A stretch of DNA of 64,000 nucleotides. Source: Pleurostoma richardsiae. Taxonomy: Eukaryota > Ascomycota > Sordariomycetes > Calosphaeriales > Pleurostomataceae. The stretch lies in the NCBI GenBank assembly GCA_030052745.1, contig JANBVO010000019.1:310001-374000 (forward strand). The letters run 5' to 3'. The position numbers were made by a program, and so were the translations under genes. Positions 47,949 through 59,937 of the stretch are shown here, in pieces; positions within the stretch are counted from its first letter, which is position 1, and each line of letters opens with the position of its first letter. The notes beneath the pieces were generated by a model. The model saw only the letters and a program-made list of their open reading frames with translations, did not search any database and was not told where the DNA came from.

Positions 47949-49025
47949 TCAATACTTCGCCAGCACGTCCGCTGTCCAGTCCCACAACCTTTTTGCCAGT
48001 TCCTGGCTCTTGGCGGTCTTGTCAAGCTTGTCATTGCTAAGGACGCCGACAGGCATATAGAAGGCCCCATTCAGCATCTCATCCCTCTTCCCACCGGCCG
48101 CGACCCACAGCTGGCTATAACATCCCTGCTCCGTCTTCATGATTGACGTACCCTGCACGAAGTTGGCGGCGTATACAAATGCTTTCCTGACAGGATCGAG
48201 GTTCGTCACCAGCCCAGTCTCTACTACGCCGGGATGAACCGAAACTGTCAGGATGCTTGGATACCGCCTCGCCAATTCTGCGGCGTAGACAATATTTGCC
48301 AGCTTGCTCTGCCTTCAGACTAGTTAGCAAGACGCTACCCGTTTTACAAACACCGGGGCTTTTCAGGCGCAACAGAGCTGGCTTCATACAACGTACCCAT
48401 ATCGGATCCATGACCCGCCGATCCCATCTTGAGTCGTCCGCACCTCATCAAACAGAACGCCTCCCTTGGGGTGCCCGCGCCAGCCCGTTGACGTTAGCGA
48501 GACGACCCGCACATCTGCGCCGGGCAGTGCGGCGGTCCTCAGTAGGACGGGGAGAACCTGCTGGATCACCATGGCGTTGCCTAAATGATTGACAGCGAAC
48601 TGCATCTCAAAACCGTCCTTGCTGAGTCCAGGCGGCGACGCCATGATGCCGGCGTTGCACATCAGGATATCGAGCCGATCATGAACGAAGCGTTTCGTGG
48701 CGGCCTTTACGGAGGCTAGGGAAGTCATGTCCATCTCCAGGAACGTTAGTGAGACGGAGGGGTTGATTGTGGCAACGTCAGAGATGAGAGACTGCGCTGC
48801 CGTTGCATTTCGTCCTGTGAAGTAGATATGGGCTGGATTGTGTTTCGCGAGAGCTACGATCGAGGCCCGGCCGAGACCCGCGGTGCCTTGGAGCAGTGTT
48901 AGCCATGGATTTCAGCGGAGACAGCGGGGTGGACTCCTACCTCCTGTGACAAGGACAACTTTCTCCTCGAGAGAGGGGATATCCTTGTCTGGACTGAAGT
49001 TCACGTAACCTGCCATGGCAGGCAT
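47949..49025 (-). CDS. Short-chain dehydrogenase/reductase
   Basis: Three exons (49025-48941, 48886-48397, 48312-47949) with introns of 54 and 84 nt give 312 aa. It is a classical SDR: nucleotide motif VLVTGGTAGLGRA (TGxxxGxG), LEMDMTSLASV, CNAGIMASPP (NAG motif), the catalytic Ser in VVSLTST and the catalytic Y191-G-Q-S-K195, then HPGVVETGL. Length and motifs fit the retinol-dehydrogenase/WWOX-like fungal group. It uses NAD(P)(H) on an unknown alcohol or ketone. ATG 49025 was chosen; a second ATG lies three codons downstream. Confidence 0.9.
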
Positions 49026-49764
49026 CTTCGCTGAGACTCGAGGGTGCTTGGTTGGAGTGGCGCAATGAAAAGGCGTAGGCGAACGGCGTTGACGGAAGAA
49101 GATAGCAACCTTGAACCGACTAACTATCGACTCTAGAGGGGCTTATATAGTATGATGGACGATGTAAAGATCGCAACGAGCCATCTTTAACATTACCTCC
49201 TCGCATTTATATAGTTAGACGGACGGACGGCGTAAGGACCGGCGTCGGGTCGTCTGTCATGCCATGCATTCGCCATCGTAGACAAGACTCGGCGACGAGT
49301 GAATCTGTTGCTCCGAGTTTCTTTCATACCATAGGATGTTCTAGTCCTTACATCCTTCATATCATCCCGTAACAGCGTGATAACCTCCTTTAGCAGTGTT
49401 CAGACCATCTCCAGCCAGCCAATTAAATGCTTCAAGAGATCTTCTGCTCGCTTTGAACTATCCCAAGTTGAGCCTTAGCTCGTAAGCAGATGGATCCCTG
49501 CTGGTTAGGGCTGGGAATCGAAGGATTGGGGGACGGAGTGGAGACGGGGTAATCTCCAAACCGAAGGTGTCCGACGCGAGGCGAGTCATGGCGATGTTTC
49601 TCTCCCTGACAACGTGCACGATCGGACGGATGAATTGAAACCCGAAGACGATTTGCTCGACATGAGCATTCATGGCCGAAAGTCTTGAATCCATAGGTAT
49701 GCAAGATGAAGACTGATGTAGGTCTTGCTCACTTTGCCAGCTCTCGCCCGAGAAAAGTGAAGAG
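49026..49764. other. Intergenic, SDR and bZIP promoters
   Basis: Contains the divergent 5' flanks of the SDR and the DUF3425 gene. A minus-strand frame at 49458-49802 lies antisense and has no domain. An ATG at 49672 (MAESLESI) followed by a GTATGC donor may be the first exon of the downstream gene. Confidence 0.4.
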
Positions 49765-50791
49765 CTGCGACTGACACACTGAAGCGCGACCGCCAGGGGC
49801 ATGAGAATGAAGATGACTGCGGCGACTCGCGGGACTCGGCCGAGAGAAGGAAGCGACAGAACAGGCTACATCAGCGAGCTTGGCGTCGGTTCTCCTCGCA
49901 AACGTTCCTGTTCCTCGTCCAGAGACGTAGACTGACAGGCTTATAGGCCGACGGAAAGCGGCTCAAATGGTCCTGGACTTGGGCGGTCAGGACGCTACAG
50001 ACCTGGAAGATGCAGGCCGGAAAAACACTGCCTCCGCAGGACCCTTCGGGGTTCTTATACCGATGTCGTCGAAGCAGTCTCTGGACGTGCTAAGGGAACA
50101 TGGCCAGGTACTTGCTCTGAGCCACCAGCCCACGAGTTCGAGAACTGGCCGAACATCACCACCCGTCCCGCCAGAGGGATGTGAAGGAGCCGGAGTGGCT
50201 AGGGTAAAGGGTCAAGTCATACCTCCACTGATACCTTACATCCGAGACACAAGAGACCTTTCAACGATCGGCCCGGTGTTGTTTCCCATCTCGCTTGATC
50301 ATCGGCTCATCACCCTCATACAATACAACGTCCTACGGGCCATGCTCATTAACATGTCGATAATGTCGCTCATGCATGTTATACCTGAAGAGTGCGGCGG
50401 CGCGTTCGCCCTCCTACGCATTCCCCCTCCGCTCGGCGTTATTCCGCCGTCACTGCGCCCAACACTGCTCCAACAGACCGCTCCTCACCCGGGGTGGATC
50501 GGCGCTGTTCCTGACCGGTCCATGCGAGACAACCTCATATTGAACAGCGGGAAGTTCGATGAGGATGATTTATGCTGCGACTTGATTGGCGGGCTCTATG
50601 AAGGCTTCGACGAAGTCGATCGAAGGGGCCTGATCGCCTGGAGCGATCCGTGGAGCCCCGACGGATGGGAAATTACCGAAGGATTTGCGAAGAAATGGAA
50701 GTTCCTTCTCACAGGCTGTGCTGAGTTACTTGCCTCAACAAACAGATGGCGAGCTCGGAGAGGCGAGGATCCGCTGCTTGTGGAGATCTAG
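49765..50791 (+). CDS. bZIP-type protein with DUF3425 domain (5' end unresolved)
   Basis: Two sure exons (to 49884, and 49947-50791; 62-nt intron GTCGGT...ATAG). The intron splits a bZIP basic region that reads AERRKRQNRLHQRAW joined to RRRKAAQ, the N-x2-(Q/A)RA-x-RRRK pattern of fungal DUF3425 factors. The C-terminal DUF3425 domain follows: LITLIQYNVLRAMLINMSIM, the PSLRPT-QQ motif with HPGWI, then MRDNLI, DEDDLCCDLIGGLYEGFDE and DPWSPDGWEITEGFAKKW. The upstream part of the first exon has no ATG in frame. A tentative first exon at 49672-49696 would supply one through a weak GAG acceptor. A regular leucine heptad after the basic region is hard to see, so dimerisation may be atypical. Confidence 0.75.
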
Positions 50792-52299
50792 CCGACTTGC
50801 CTCATCCAGAGCTTGAAAGGGAACATCACCCGGGATGGGGTCCATCCGGCCATTAGCTCATGATCTTGGGCGCATGAAGCGCCCTAACGTGAACGCTAGA
50901 AGACGCAGATCGACATCTGGGGTGCTTTGTTCGCACAGAGATCGGAACTACTTGTGTGGGGTCTGGTGGCAACAGCTGCTCGGTCACTGGCTTTCGGCGC
51001 ATCTTTCCATCGCAACGTGCCGTACCATGTCTGATTAAATATAGTTATAGGTCGTGGTGCTGCCTATCTGGAATGCATTTACCCGCTATTGGCAGCTCGT
51101 TGCGAGGATGGGATGCGGTGCGCATCGCCCAGCACAGATGCCGTGCTCACGGGGCCTTGTTAGCATGACATGTTCCACATAGGATTCTGTGACCATCTTC
51201 GTGGGCGGAATGCAAATCCCAAAGACCACACAGCCGCCTTGCAGTGACCTCGACAGTTACCCAAGGAATGGCTCCTATACACGTGTACGGCAACCTGGCA
51301 GAGCTCCTTGACAAAACTGCCACTATCTGGAGTTGTGCAGCTGCAGCTAGGGCGGCCGGCAAGTGCTTACCAACGCTCACAGTAATGACACACGCAGCAG
51401 GTGCCTTGCGGAGCAGGGCACGCTGTTGTATGCGGAACTCAGACAGTTCTCTCAGCGGTTAGTCGGTCCCCAGCACTTGGTCGCCTAGTGCTTCGGCTCT
51501 CTGCTCTGTGAGGGTGATGACGCTTGCTGTGGTCATTTTTCTTTGTATCCGCCATGTCCGGCACGGGCACTTCATCTGGTGACTTGAAGAACGATAGTTC
51601 AGAGATGCCGAGTCGTGCCGAGTCGTTCAGTATCTCCGGCAACTGCCCATTACATCATTACACTACAGCGGGAATGCCCCCCACGGCTCCTCTTTGTGTT
51701 CGCAGTTACGGAGTACTCTGAGTGCGCTGACAAGGCGACCGTTCCTTTGAGCTCAGCCCCTACCAACGACCGGGCCTAATGGCGACCGGCTGCTGCAGCC
51801 ACCCGCCGGCTTACGTTGGGCCAAAATTAGCCAAATGCGCTGGCTGCGCCACCAATTTGCTTCTGGAATGAGCAGTCGGAGTCAGATCGTTGGCGCTGGA
51901 TCTCTCCGCAAAAAAAAGCTTGTCTAAGTTTGGCGGCATCCTTTCCTGCAAGCGGCTACGCCTCTCTAGCGCTTCCGGATCCCATGGCTGCCGGATCCCT
52001 GGAGCCCCCGGATCGCTGTGCTCCCGGGACTAAAACAAACATCTGCAAATGCAGACGCCACTACGTGTTCGTTGATGATCTCACGGCATAGGCTTGTTGT
52101 GATGATGCCTTGCTGACCTACCATGCTGCGAGCCTTGTCGGCTCAGCATCAGCGTGGCTGCCGCCAGGTAGCATATAAGTCCGCACGCCTGTCTCATTTC
52201 ATGCACTCCTCTCGCTGCTTGCGTACACAGTATTGTCCAGCACCACTTGCACCAAGAGACTCTCCCAACCCTTTTATCTCACTCTCACATCATATCAAA
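50792..52299. other. 1.5-kb intergenic region
   Basis: No supported gene. Short frames lack domains. The 3' end is the promoter of the ferritin-like gene, with a CT-rich stretch just before its ATG. Confidence 0.45.
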
Positions 52300-53487
52300 A
52301 TGCGCTTCTTCCAAGTCATATCGACCGCCGCCTGCCTGGCAGGTGTCGCCGTCGCAGCTCCCGCCAACAAAGCCCGAGCAAGTGTGCCAAGCGATGATGG
52401 CTTCCCAACGCCGAGCGCCGAGCAGCTCCTAGATATTGAGAAGAAAGCCGACGGAACTCTTAGTAACGCGCCACCGCCACCGAAGATAGCGAACAGCAGT
52501 CTCACAGCATTCCAACTGATTGCCTTCAACGAGCTGTTTGAGACGGCCTACTTCTCGTCTCTCATCTACAACATCACCAACAACGTTACCGGCTTCGAAC
52601 TCGCCGAGCCCGAGAAGAAGGACGAGCTAGTCAACATCCTCGAGACCGTACTTGCCGTGAGTCCTTCATCCCGCTTCTTGTCAGCTGCTTAGTCAATGTA
52701 CATTAATACTGACGCGATCAAACAGCAAGAGGAACTGCACGCCATCAACGCCCTCGGCGTCCTGGAACACTTCGGCGCATTCGCCCCGTCGCCCTGCGAT
52801 TACAAGTTCCCGACCACAGACGTGCTCTCCGCCATTGCCCTTGCCGAGACATTCACGACGCTTGTGCTCGGCACGCTGCAGGACGCGTCGCAGCTGCTCG
52901 CTAAGAACGGCGATGACGGCCCCGTGAGGGCGGTCGCCAGCGTCATCGGGCAGGAGGGCGAGCAGAACGGCTTCTACCGCACTCTCCTCGGCCTCAAGCC
53001 TTCCCAGAAACCCTTCCTGACCACCTCCGTCGCCGCCTACGCGTTCTCCGCCCTGCAGCAGTTCGTCGCGTCCTGCCCCTTTGCGCTGTCCGAGATCGAC
53101 CTGCCCATCTTCCCGCCCTTGTCTGTCGTCTCCGGCAGCGCCGGCGCAAACGTCACGCCTTGCGACCAGAACCTGACCTTTAGCGCCGACCTGAGCGGTG
53201 TCGCCGGCGCGGACGGGTACGTTGGCGGCAGCGGCGAGGGCTTGTGGATCACGTACCTGAGCGGGCAACTGGTGCCCATCAGCGAGCCCGTCATCAACGT
53301 TCAGTGGGACGGTAGTGTGGCCACCTTTGATGCGCTGTTTCCCTTCGAGGAGAATGTCATGGAGGGTCTGTCCATCGCGGCGCTGACCACCTGCGGCAAC
53401 TTCTCGAACCCCGACGACCTCCCAGCGTCTACGCTGGCAGCACCTGGGCTGATCCAGGTGAATGACAGCGTCGACAACAGCTCCTAA
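52300..53487 (+). CDS. Secreted ferritin-like protein (Rds1/late sexual development type)
   Basis: Two exons (52300-52656, 52726-53487) with a 69-nt intron give 372 aa. A signal peptide is clear (MRFFQVISTAACLAGVAVAA). The ferritin-like four-helix core has FNELFETAYFSSLIYN, VLAQEELHAINALG, IALAETFTTLVLGTL and VIGQEGEQNGFYR, supplying the spaced Glu/His ligands of a di-iron-like site. N-glycosylation sequons are frequent. Fungal relatives are Rds1-like stress proteins and LsdA-type late sexual development proteins; the molecular role is unknown. ATG 52300 follows a pyrimidine-rich leader; the longer in-frame start upstream would bury the signal peptide. Confidence 0.85.
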
Positions 53488-54366
53488 GCTTCTATTGGTG
53501 GAGAATACGTGCCTTGAGATTCTCATACTGTATCATATTGAATTGTACCATAGGTCACATACCATTGTAATGGGCATGGTCTGAGGGCATATTTGTCGTG
53601 TTTTCAAAACAGCTATATATTGATGATACCAGTAAAGAACACGGCGCGATTGTTTAATGCTTTGGAACATTGTGTTTAGTATCACCCCTTAGTGATAATA
53701 GCAAGAATGATGTACCGCGGTGAAGCGCCACGAATCTAGACCCTCATCGGCTCTGCCAAGATTCTGTCGTGAGCTGGAAATGTCCGTCGAGATCCATATT
53801 CTTCTGTATGACCAAGTGCGATTCGTAATCAGGCCTGCTTAGGCACCAGCCACTGCAGGACGCTTCTTTTCTAGCGCATGGTATCATATCTCCTCCTTAT
53901 TGCTGAAGAATGGGTAACGGGCGTGTCGGCGGTACGCCTTACAACCGAGAACAGTGAGTGTTGCTGAGCCGAGAGCCCGAGGGGGTTGCCTTTTAGTACA
54001 AGAAGCATCAGGCTCACGTTCTAGCATGCATAAGACAAAGTTCAGCCAACGCTACTTTTGCAGGTAATCGTTCATGGATCCCTGTCGACATTGTCTCAGG
54101 CTCCCTATGTTGCACTTTGCGATATATAGTAGATACCTGGCCTCGTTGGCTCGTCTCTTGCACTAGCAGTGTTAAACATTGTACTTCCCTTGGCTACCTA
54201 TGTTGAGACTTGAGGTATCTAGTAGCGATACAACAATCTTGAGCGGCAGTTTTAAACAGTCTAGGAGCGCACATACGCTCGCTAGGAAGAAAATAAGGTC
54301 GGTAAGCCTGACCTTGCACCTTCAAGGTACGGGGAAGCTGCCGTCTCTTGAGTTACGGGCTTCCCT
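53488..54366. other. Intergenic between convergent genes
   Basis: Holds the 3' flanks of the ferritin-like and transporter genes. A+T-rich; no gene supported. Confidence 0.45.
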
Positions 54367-57362
54367 TTAGGTCTTCTTAAGAGCAAAGCACCTCTCTATG
54401 CTCACCGCATTGTTGCCCCACCAATTCACCATAACGGCTCCCGTGGTGCCCAGGAAGATGAAGATAAACAATAGGTTGGCGTTATACCCAGTGTCCATAG
54501 CTGCACCAGTGATGTAGGCCCATCTCTTCCAGAACTCGTGTCTGTATCGGTAAAGATAGAAGTTGAAGAACGTCCCGATGAGAAACGCGGTGAATGGGCC
54601 AGTACTTAGGTTTCCGTAGAAAGTGGCTGCACTGGCGAAGAAGATGGTTGTGTTCCAAAGGTCGAATCGGGCTCTCGGGAACCGCTTATGTAGCAACCAG
54701 ATGATCAGTGGCGCAGCCGCACCAGCGAGAAAACCATAGAGCAGCGGGGTGAAAACTGGCGACGCAAAGAGCCTCTTAGGGCCAACAAGGGCGTACTGGA
54801 TGCCTGCGGTGTTGTAACTCTTGAAGTCCTGTCCGGTCCATTGTCCCTGTGGATCGACCTTACGACCGCTGACGTAGTCAAACTTTGAGGCTATGACCCA
54901 GCGCATTACGCCGTAGTTGACTGGGAGGGCAATCATGTTGGCAACTATCTGCATGCCAATGACATCCCTAGGAGGAAGATGGAGATAGTGACCGATCTGT
55001 TGCGTACCGTGTTAGCTCAAGACAAAATGACGACTACAAATTAATTAGACATGCCTTTTGATCCTCCAGAACGACACGCGCGTCGTACCACACATTTCCG
55101 GAAATGATTCGATATGCTAGCTGGCCTAGCGGGTGCCGCGAGGAGCCTTTCGCCTCGATCATGTCTGTGCGATTGAGATCAGTACAACCACCAGTCACGC
55201 AAACCCAAGCAGGGGAGCTACTTACAGCCATAGATCAGCTCGTTAAAAAGACCAACTTTGATCGAGTATCCAGAGATGGCGTAAACGAGGCTCATGGGCA
55301 ACGTAGCAGCCGCGCCAAAACCTAGTGCCACGAAGTAGGTGAAGGTAGACATCCAGACGGAATTCGTCACCACGATCACTAAGAGGATAATGATGGGGAT
55401 AAGGGTCAGGAGAACCCACTCCCTATCTCAACATTAATCACAACCAGCAACAACGCATATGAGCACTGGCGGGGCTAGAACATACCACCACGTGAGTCCG
55501 GGATATTGCTGGATGATACGACTATAGCTCCACGGTTAGGTAGCCCTTGAGATGATATTGATTGGACTCACCTCAGTCGATCCTTATGAAAATGTTGTAG
55601 GTTCCGCCTTGCCTTCCACAACGCCTTGATCCGCGGGCCCAGGAAGAGCCCGCACCAGACAAAGGAAGAGATGTACGAGGCGTACCACTGCGAGACTCAG
55701 TAGGCGTTTACTTAAGAGTCATAATTTTGCTCAGACTCACCATGAAGATATCCCACATATACTGAGCGCCAGAATATGCAAGACCGATTTCATGGTATCT
55801 CGTCTCGTTCACATGTTGCACACCCTTTGCATCCGTATATACTAAGCCGGCGTCAGCAGGGAGCAGTCCATTAAAGGTCCATAGATATGTACATACTCAT
55901 GTAGTCAACAGGATAGGTCGACCCATTCTTCTGGAAGACTCCATTCGACATTATATTATAGGTCGGCGATCCCCAGAGATTGCCGAAGTACGCGACGGGA
56001 ATCAGGATCCACGTCTTTCTAGCATGTCAGCACGACTCTCTTCGCGTTTATCTCGAACGACTCCAGCGGACTCACAGTTAATACAAACGCGACAAAAACG
56101 ATCACTTGGACACTGTAGGGATATGTGATCACTGTCGATGTGATATTGGACCAGTCGAGCGTAATGTTGAGTAGGCCGGCGCCGCCCCGGCCGGCTCCGA
56201 GGAAATTGACTTTGTGGTTCCTGCTCGCGAACCAGCAGAGCGGTGCTAGAGCAGCGAGGAAGGGGAAAATGTATTCCGGGAGGAATTGCCAGACAAATGT
56301 GGCGAGTAGTATGATCCAAAACACCTTCGGACCGTGTCAGCTTGGAGCATATGCAATGGAGACTCGTTGCGACTTACTCTCATTCTCTTTTTCTCTTTGG
56401 CCGCGTGAAGTTCGGACTTGCCCTGCATGCTTCTGTATAGTGTAACTTGCTGTAGCGACAGAGGGAATATGAACTCGGGATCGTCGATCAATATCTTGCG
56501 CACTTCGTGACTTGTTAGTGTGTAACAGTACACTCAGTACCATCTAGAAGCTGCTTACCCATTGCGGCAAAGGAGAAGCCGAGCAGCGATGCACCCTGTT
56601 TTCGCTGCGTTAACGTCTTCACATCATGGAAAGCAGGGTTCGGGATAACGGACCCAGCCATAGAACAAGGCGACAGCAGGTTTCATAGTAATGCCATAGT
56701 ATAGTGCCGCATTTGTCGGTAAGTAAGCTGCCACGACTGATTAGTGCCGAGGAATCTAGTGCAGGAATTTTGCGCGAAAGACACTCACTTGCCCATTGGC
56801 CCTGGCTCCCTGCGTTGGCGGCAATGCCAATAATGGCATGCTCCTTGACGGAAAAGGGCCCTGGGTTGAGAGAGAAGGACCACCTGCCTAGAGGCACCTT
56901 ATAGTCGGGCAGAACACGAGCAAGCAGCCGACCGAGCGGGGCTGAGGCGAGGATGACGAAGAAGACTGGAAAGGGTGCTGTAGTTGTGCGGAAGCTACAT
57001 TCAGTGGTCAGTAGTCAGCACAGGAGCGGTAAGGAGAAGACTGCTCACTATGAGAGTTGAGATACGACGCTGCCGGCAATACAGAACACTGCAGACAGGA
57101 GGACTGAGCGGAAGGTTATGACCGGCAGTTTCGGGTCATCCTCAAAGCTGACCACGTCTCGGACAAGCTCTGGTATGCTGGCGAATTCTTCCGATGTGAA
57201 GTCATACTGATCTTCTTCTGAAGAGTTCTTCCTGGATTGTGGGCTTTCTGGGTCTTGGTCATACACAATCTTCTCGTCGGCCCCGGAGACAGCATGGACG
57301 TTGATCTGTATTGGCTCCTCTGAAAGTGGTGGCACCTTTGCCGTGGGCTTTTCGTTCGACAT
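54367..57362 (-). CDS. Oligopeptide transporter (OPT family)
   Basis: Thirteen exons give 770 aa: 57362-57049, 56994-56789, 56727-56654, 56595-56559, 56502-56378, 56324-56076, 56014-55897, 55841-55741, 55687-55572, 55521-55486, 55422-55226, 55164-55055, 54996-54367. After an acidic cytosolic N-terminus (about 90 aa) come many membrane helices with OPT hallmarks: LNPGPFSVKEHAIIGIAANAGS, TYLPTNAALYYG, DPEFIFPLSLQQVTLYRSM, YFGNLWGSPTYN and NVWYDARVVLEDQKIGHYLHLPPRDV. Proton-coupled uptake or efflux of short peptides or glutathione is the family role. Intron 12 starts with GC (GCATGT) and is needed to keep the frame. It lies 2.6 kb from the UstYa/S41 pair and could serve it. Confidence 0.93.
55165..55225 (-). 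other. Example canonical intron beside a GC-AG intron
   Basis: Intron 11 of the transporter (61 nt, GTAAGT...CACAG). The next intron (54997-55054, 58 nt) begins GCATGT instead of GT, and no nearby GT restores the frame. Confidence 0.7.
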
Positions 57363-59937
57363 GTTTGCGGACAGTCAATATTTCCAGAACTCGCCCTCAA
57401 TGTGCACTCCGAGTGCCTATGTCTGTGGAAAGATGCAGATGCAACTCTTTCTATGTCACGCCCGAACCTAGGGCGTGGGTTCGTAGCAAGTACCTGCGGC
57501 GTGAACCTTGGATATATACCTGAACGTATGATTACTACGTTATGGGTCTCATGTGTAGGTACCTTCTCAAAAGAAGGAAGACTTGATAGATAAAGGGAAT
57601 AGCGGACGGAGCGAACAGAGTCGCCATGGATCCAGCAAATGTCGTGCGCATATCAGTGGGCGGATCGGGCAGGGTGTTCATCCCGATTGCCACAACAATC
57701 CTAATGGTCAATCGCTGCACAACGGTTGGCTGTATCAATATGGATCTGATGTGCGGCGAAACTTCGAATGCGTAAGTTATTTCCGCGTTTCAGCGCATCT
57801 GCCACGGTCTGCAGTTCCAGACCACGCTGTCCACGACATGGCTTCACATCATATCCTTCCTGCCCTACCTGCTGCACGGTCATCCAAGAGCGCATGAACT
57901 GGACCGCCACAGTCACCACGGCGAAGGGGCGAGTCTCAGGCCATCGCGGGTGTCGCAATATCCCTTGCAGGCGTCGTGCTTGGGGTAATGGCGAATGCGT
58001 GGGGCGTGGTCGGGGGAGCACGGCGTCCCACGCAAAGCTCGGTTCCGCAGTTGCCGCCTCGGACAAGATACCCAACTGTGGCCAAAGTATGAAGACCTAT
58101 CTCTCGACTAGTGTTCTCCTAGGTGGCACACTTGTGGCCTTGGCCTACTTCTCTTGTGCACTGGATAAGCTAGGGGTTGCATGCCGCGGGTGATTATGCT
58201 CCACTCAACAGTGGGACGCGATAAGTTTTGGCTTGGCGAGACCGGCTTGGAAGGTTGACCTTGGCAGTGAGGCTTGGGGTCGATTGTCAAGTCTCACTCG
58301 TCTCACTCAACAGTCGTGTAGGTGAGGACCTAGGAGAGGTTGATGGACGTGGAAATTTGTGATATTCGTTACGGAATAGATCATGTCCTACAGCACCGAG
58401 AGGCTTTTATAAAGGTAATTATCAATGAGACTCATTCTAGCCGCTGGAGTGGTGTTGTTATTTTAGGACTGCATTGCGCAACGAATCCACCCCAACCACT
58501 TGCAGTCAGTCGGGGATGCCGATCCTTCCAGCACGATAACGCGCGGACAACTTACCATCTCCTCTTACACGTCCTGATGGGATGCACAACCATGGTACTT
58601 TATCTAGTAGGAGACATGCATTTGGAGTCCAGTCACGTGTGACGGGCTCGAACCTAATCCCGGTCCAAGATCTCCTCTCGAGAAGTTACTAGAGAAGAAA
58701 GCCTGCGTCGTCATCTAAAGCAAGGAAATCACTCATAACGATCACAACTACTTCAACATCCGGGGTCATAGGCGCTTCGTTCAGCGTTCCTAAAAGAGTC
58801 TTGATGTCAGGTCACGAGTCTGTCGGGGCAATCCCCGTTGCCACGACAGGTACCTCCCAGCCAGGCACACTGTTTTATTGACTTTGATGGAGCTTATCAT
58901 AGACCTAGCTCAACGTTGCATGCGTAAGAAGCCGAGGTTATATTACCGGTGTCGTCTGAGATTGATATCTTCTCCGAAAAGACGTACTTTGGGTGCATGA
59001 CCGGATTCCCCTCTTACAGTTCGACCAGTGGGACCTTGCCCTTTCTATGTATCAGTACGTACGTAAGTAAAAGATCTATTGGCGTTATAAAATGAATCTT
59101 CGATATACTTGACTATAAAGATCCTGTAAGGTGGCCCCTCCTAGGATGCATTGTATGCCTTCGATACATTTCCTGCACTATCCGAAGACGTTCGGGAGGA
59201 TGCATTCAATCTGCTGAAAGCGCTTAAAGCCTCTCCACAGAGGACGCTGGATCATGATGCGCGCAATCTGCCTTGTTTTGGTCTAGCTATATCATAGGCG
59301 ACGGTATTTCAATAGAAGACAGGCACCCGATAGTCAATCCATTTTATAAATCCTCGATACTGTGGGGTAGACATGACATTGCCTTAAACGCTGCCTCTCA
59401 CAGACGTGATAGACTTAGGTGACGAGGCTTTGTACCGGGTAATGCTATTTCTGTACGTAAATAAATAGCAATACCATATCTTCAGAGCTGACAAGCACAT
59501 TATGCAGATGCGGACAAGGTTCTGGGCCTCTTTAGATTCTGGCTGTAGAGAGGATGTCATCCTGCCCACGTCTCTCCTTTGACAGCTAAGTCAAGGCTCC
59601 AGTTCCATTATCACCATTCAGTCCCAGGACCAAGACGCTAACAACCACCAGATTAACGTTATGCTTCTTGTCCTCGTTATTAGCCGGAGAGTAGACCTCT
59701 TACGAACACGGAAATGGGCCACAGAACACTTAACACGGACAGAACGCCTGGAAGCATCCACAGGGATAGAGACTCCAACTGTTGTCAACTTTCGTACGTA
59801 GTTCCAATGAATAAGACATGCGTACTCGTTCAAGGCGTTTGAGTTTATACTAGTCTACAGGCTAAGGAGATGACTAGCCTTCTTGCCAACGAAGTTGGAG
59901 TCACTCCAGAGAAATTTGTCCAAGAAGTTAGTATACC
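57363..59937. other. 2.6-kb gene-poor stretch
   Basis: No gene with a recognised domain. An ATG at about 57626 opens about 48 codons (MDPANVVRIS start, later TTVGCINMDLMCGETSNA) that end exactly at a GTAAGT donor near 57771; no matching second exon was found. No precursor with tandem core peptides and Lys-Arg sites was seen on either strand. Confidence 0.4.

Noticed and set aside
52693-53526. 277-codon minus-strand frame opposite the ferritin-like gene
   Set aside because: The plus strand carries a signal peptide, ferritin-like motifs and a clean intron; the antisense frame is low complexity.
57768-58193. 141-codon plus-strand frame with several Cys, considered as CFEM or RiPP precursor
   Set aside because: No ATG-based signal peptide, no CFEM spacing and no tandem core repeats with Lys-Arg sites.
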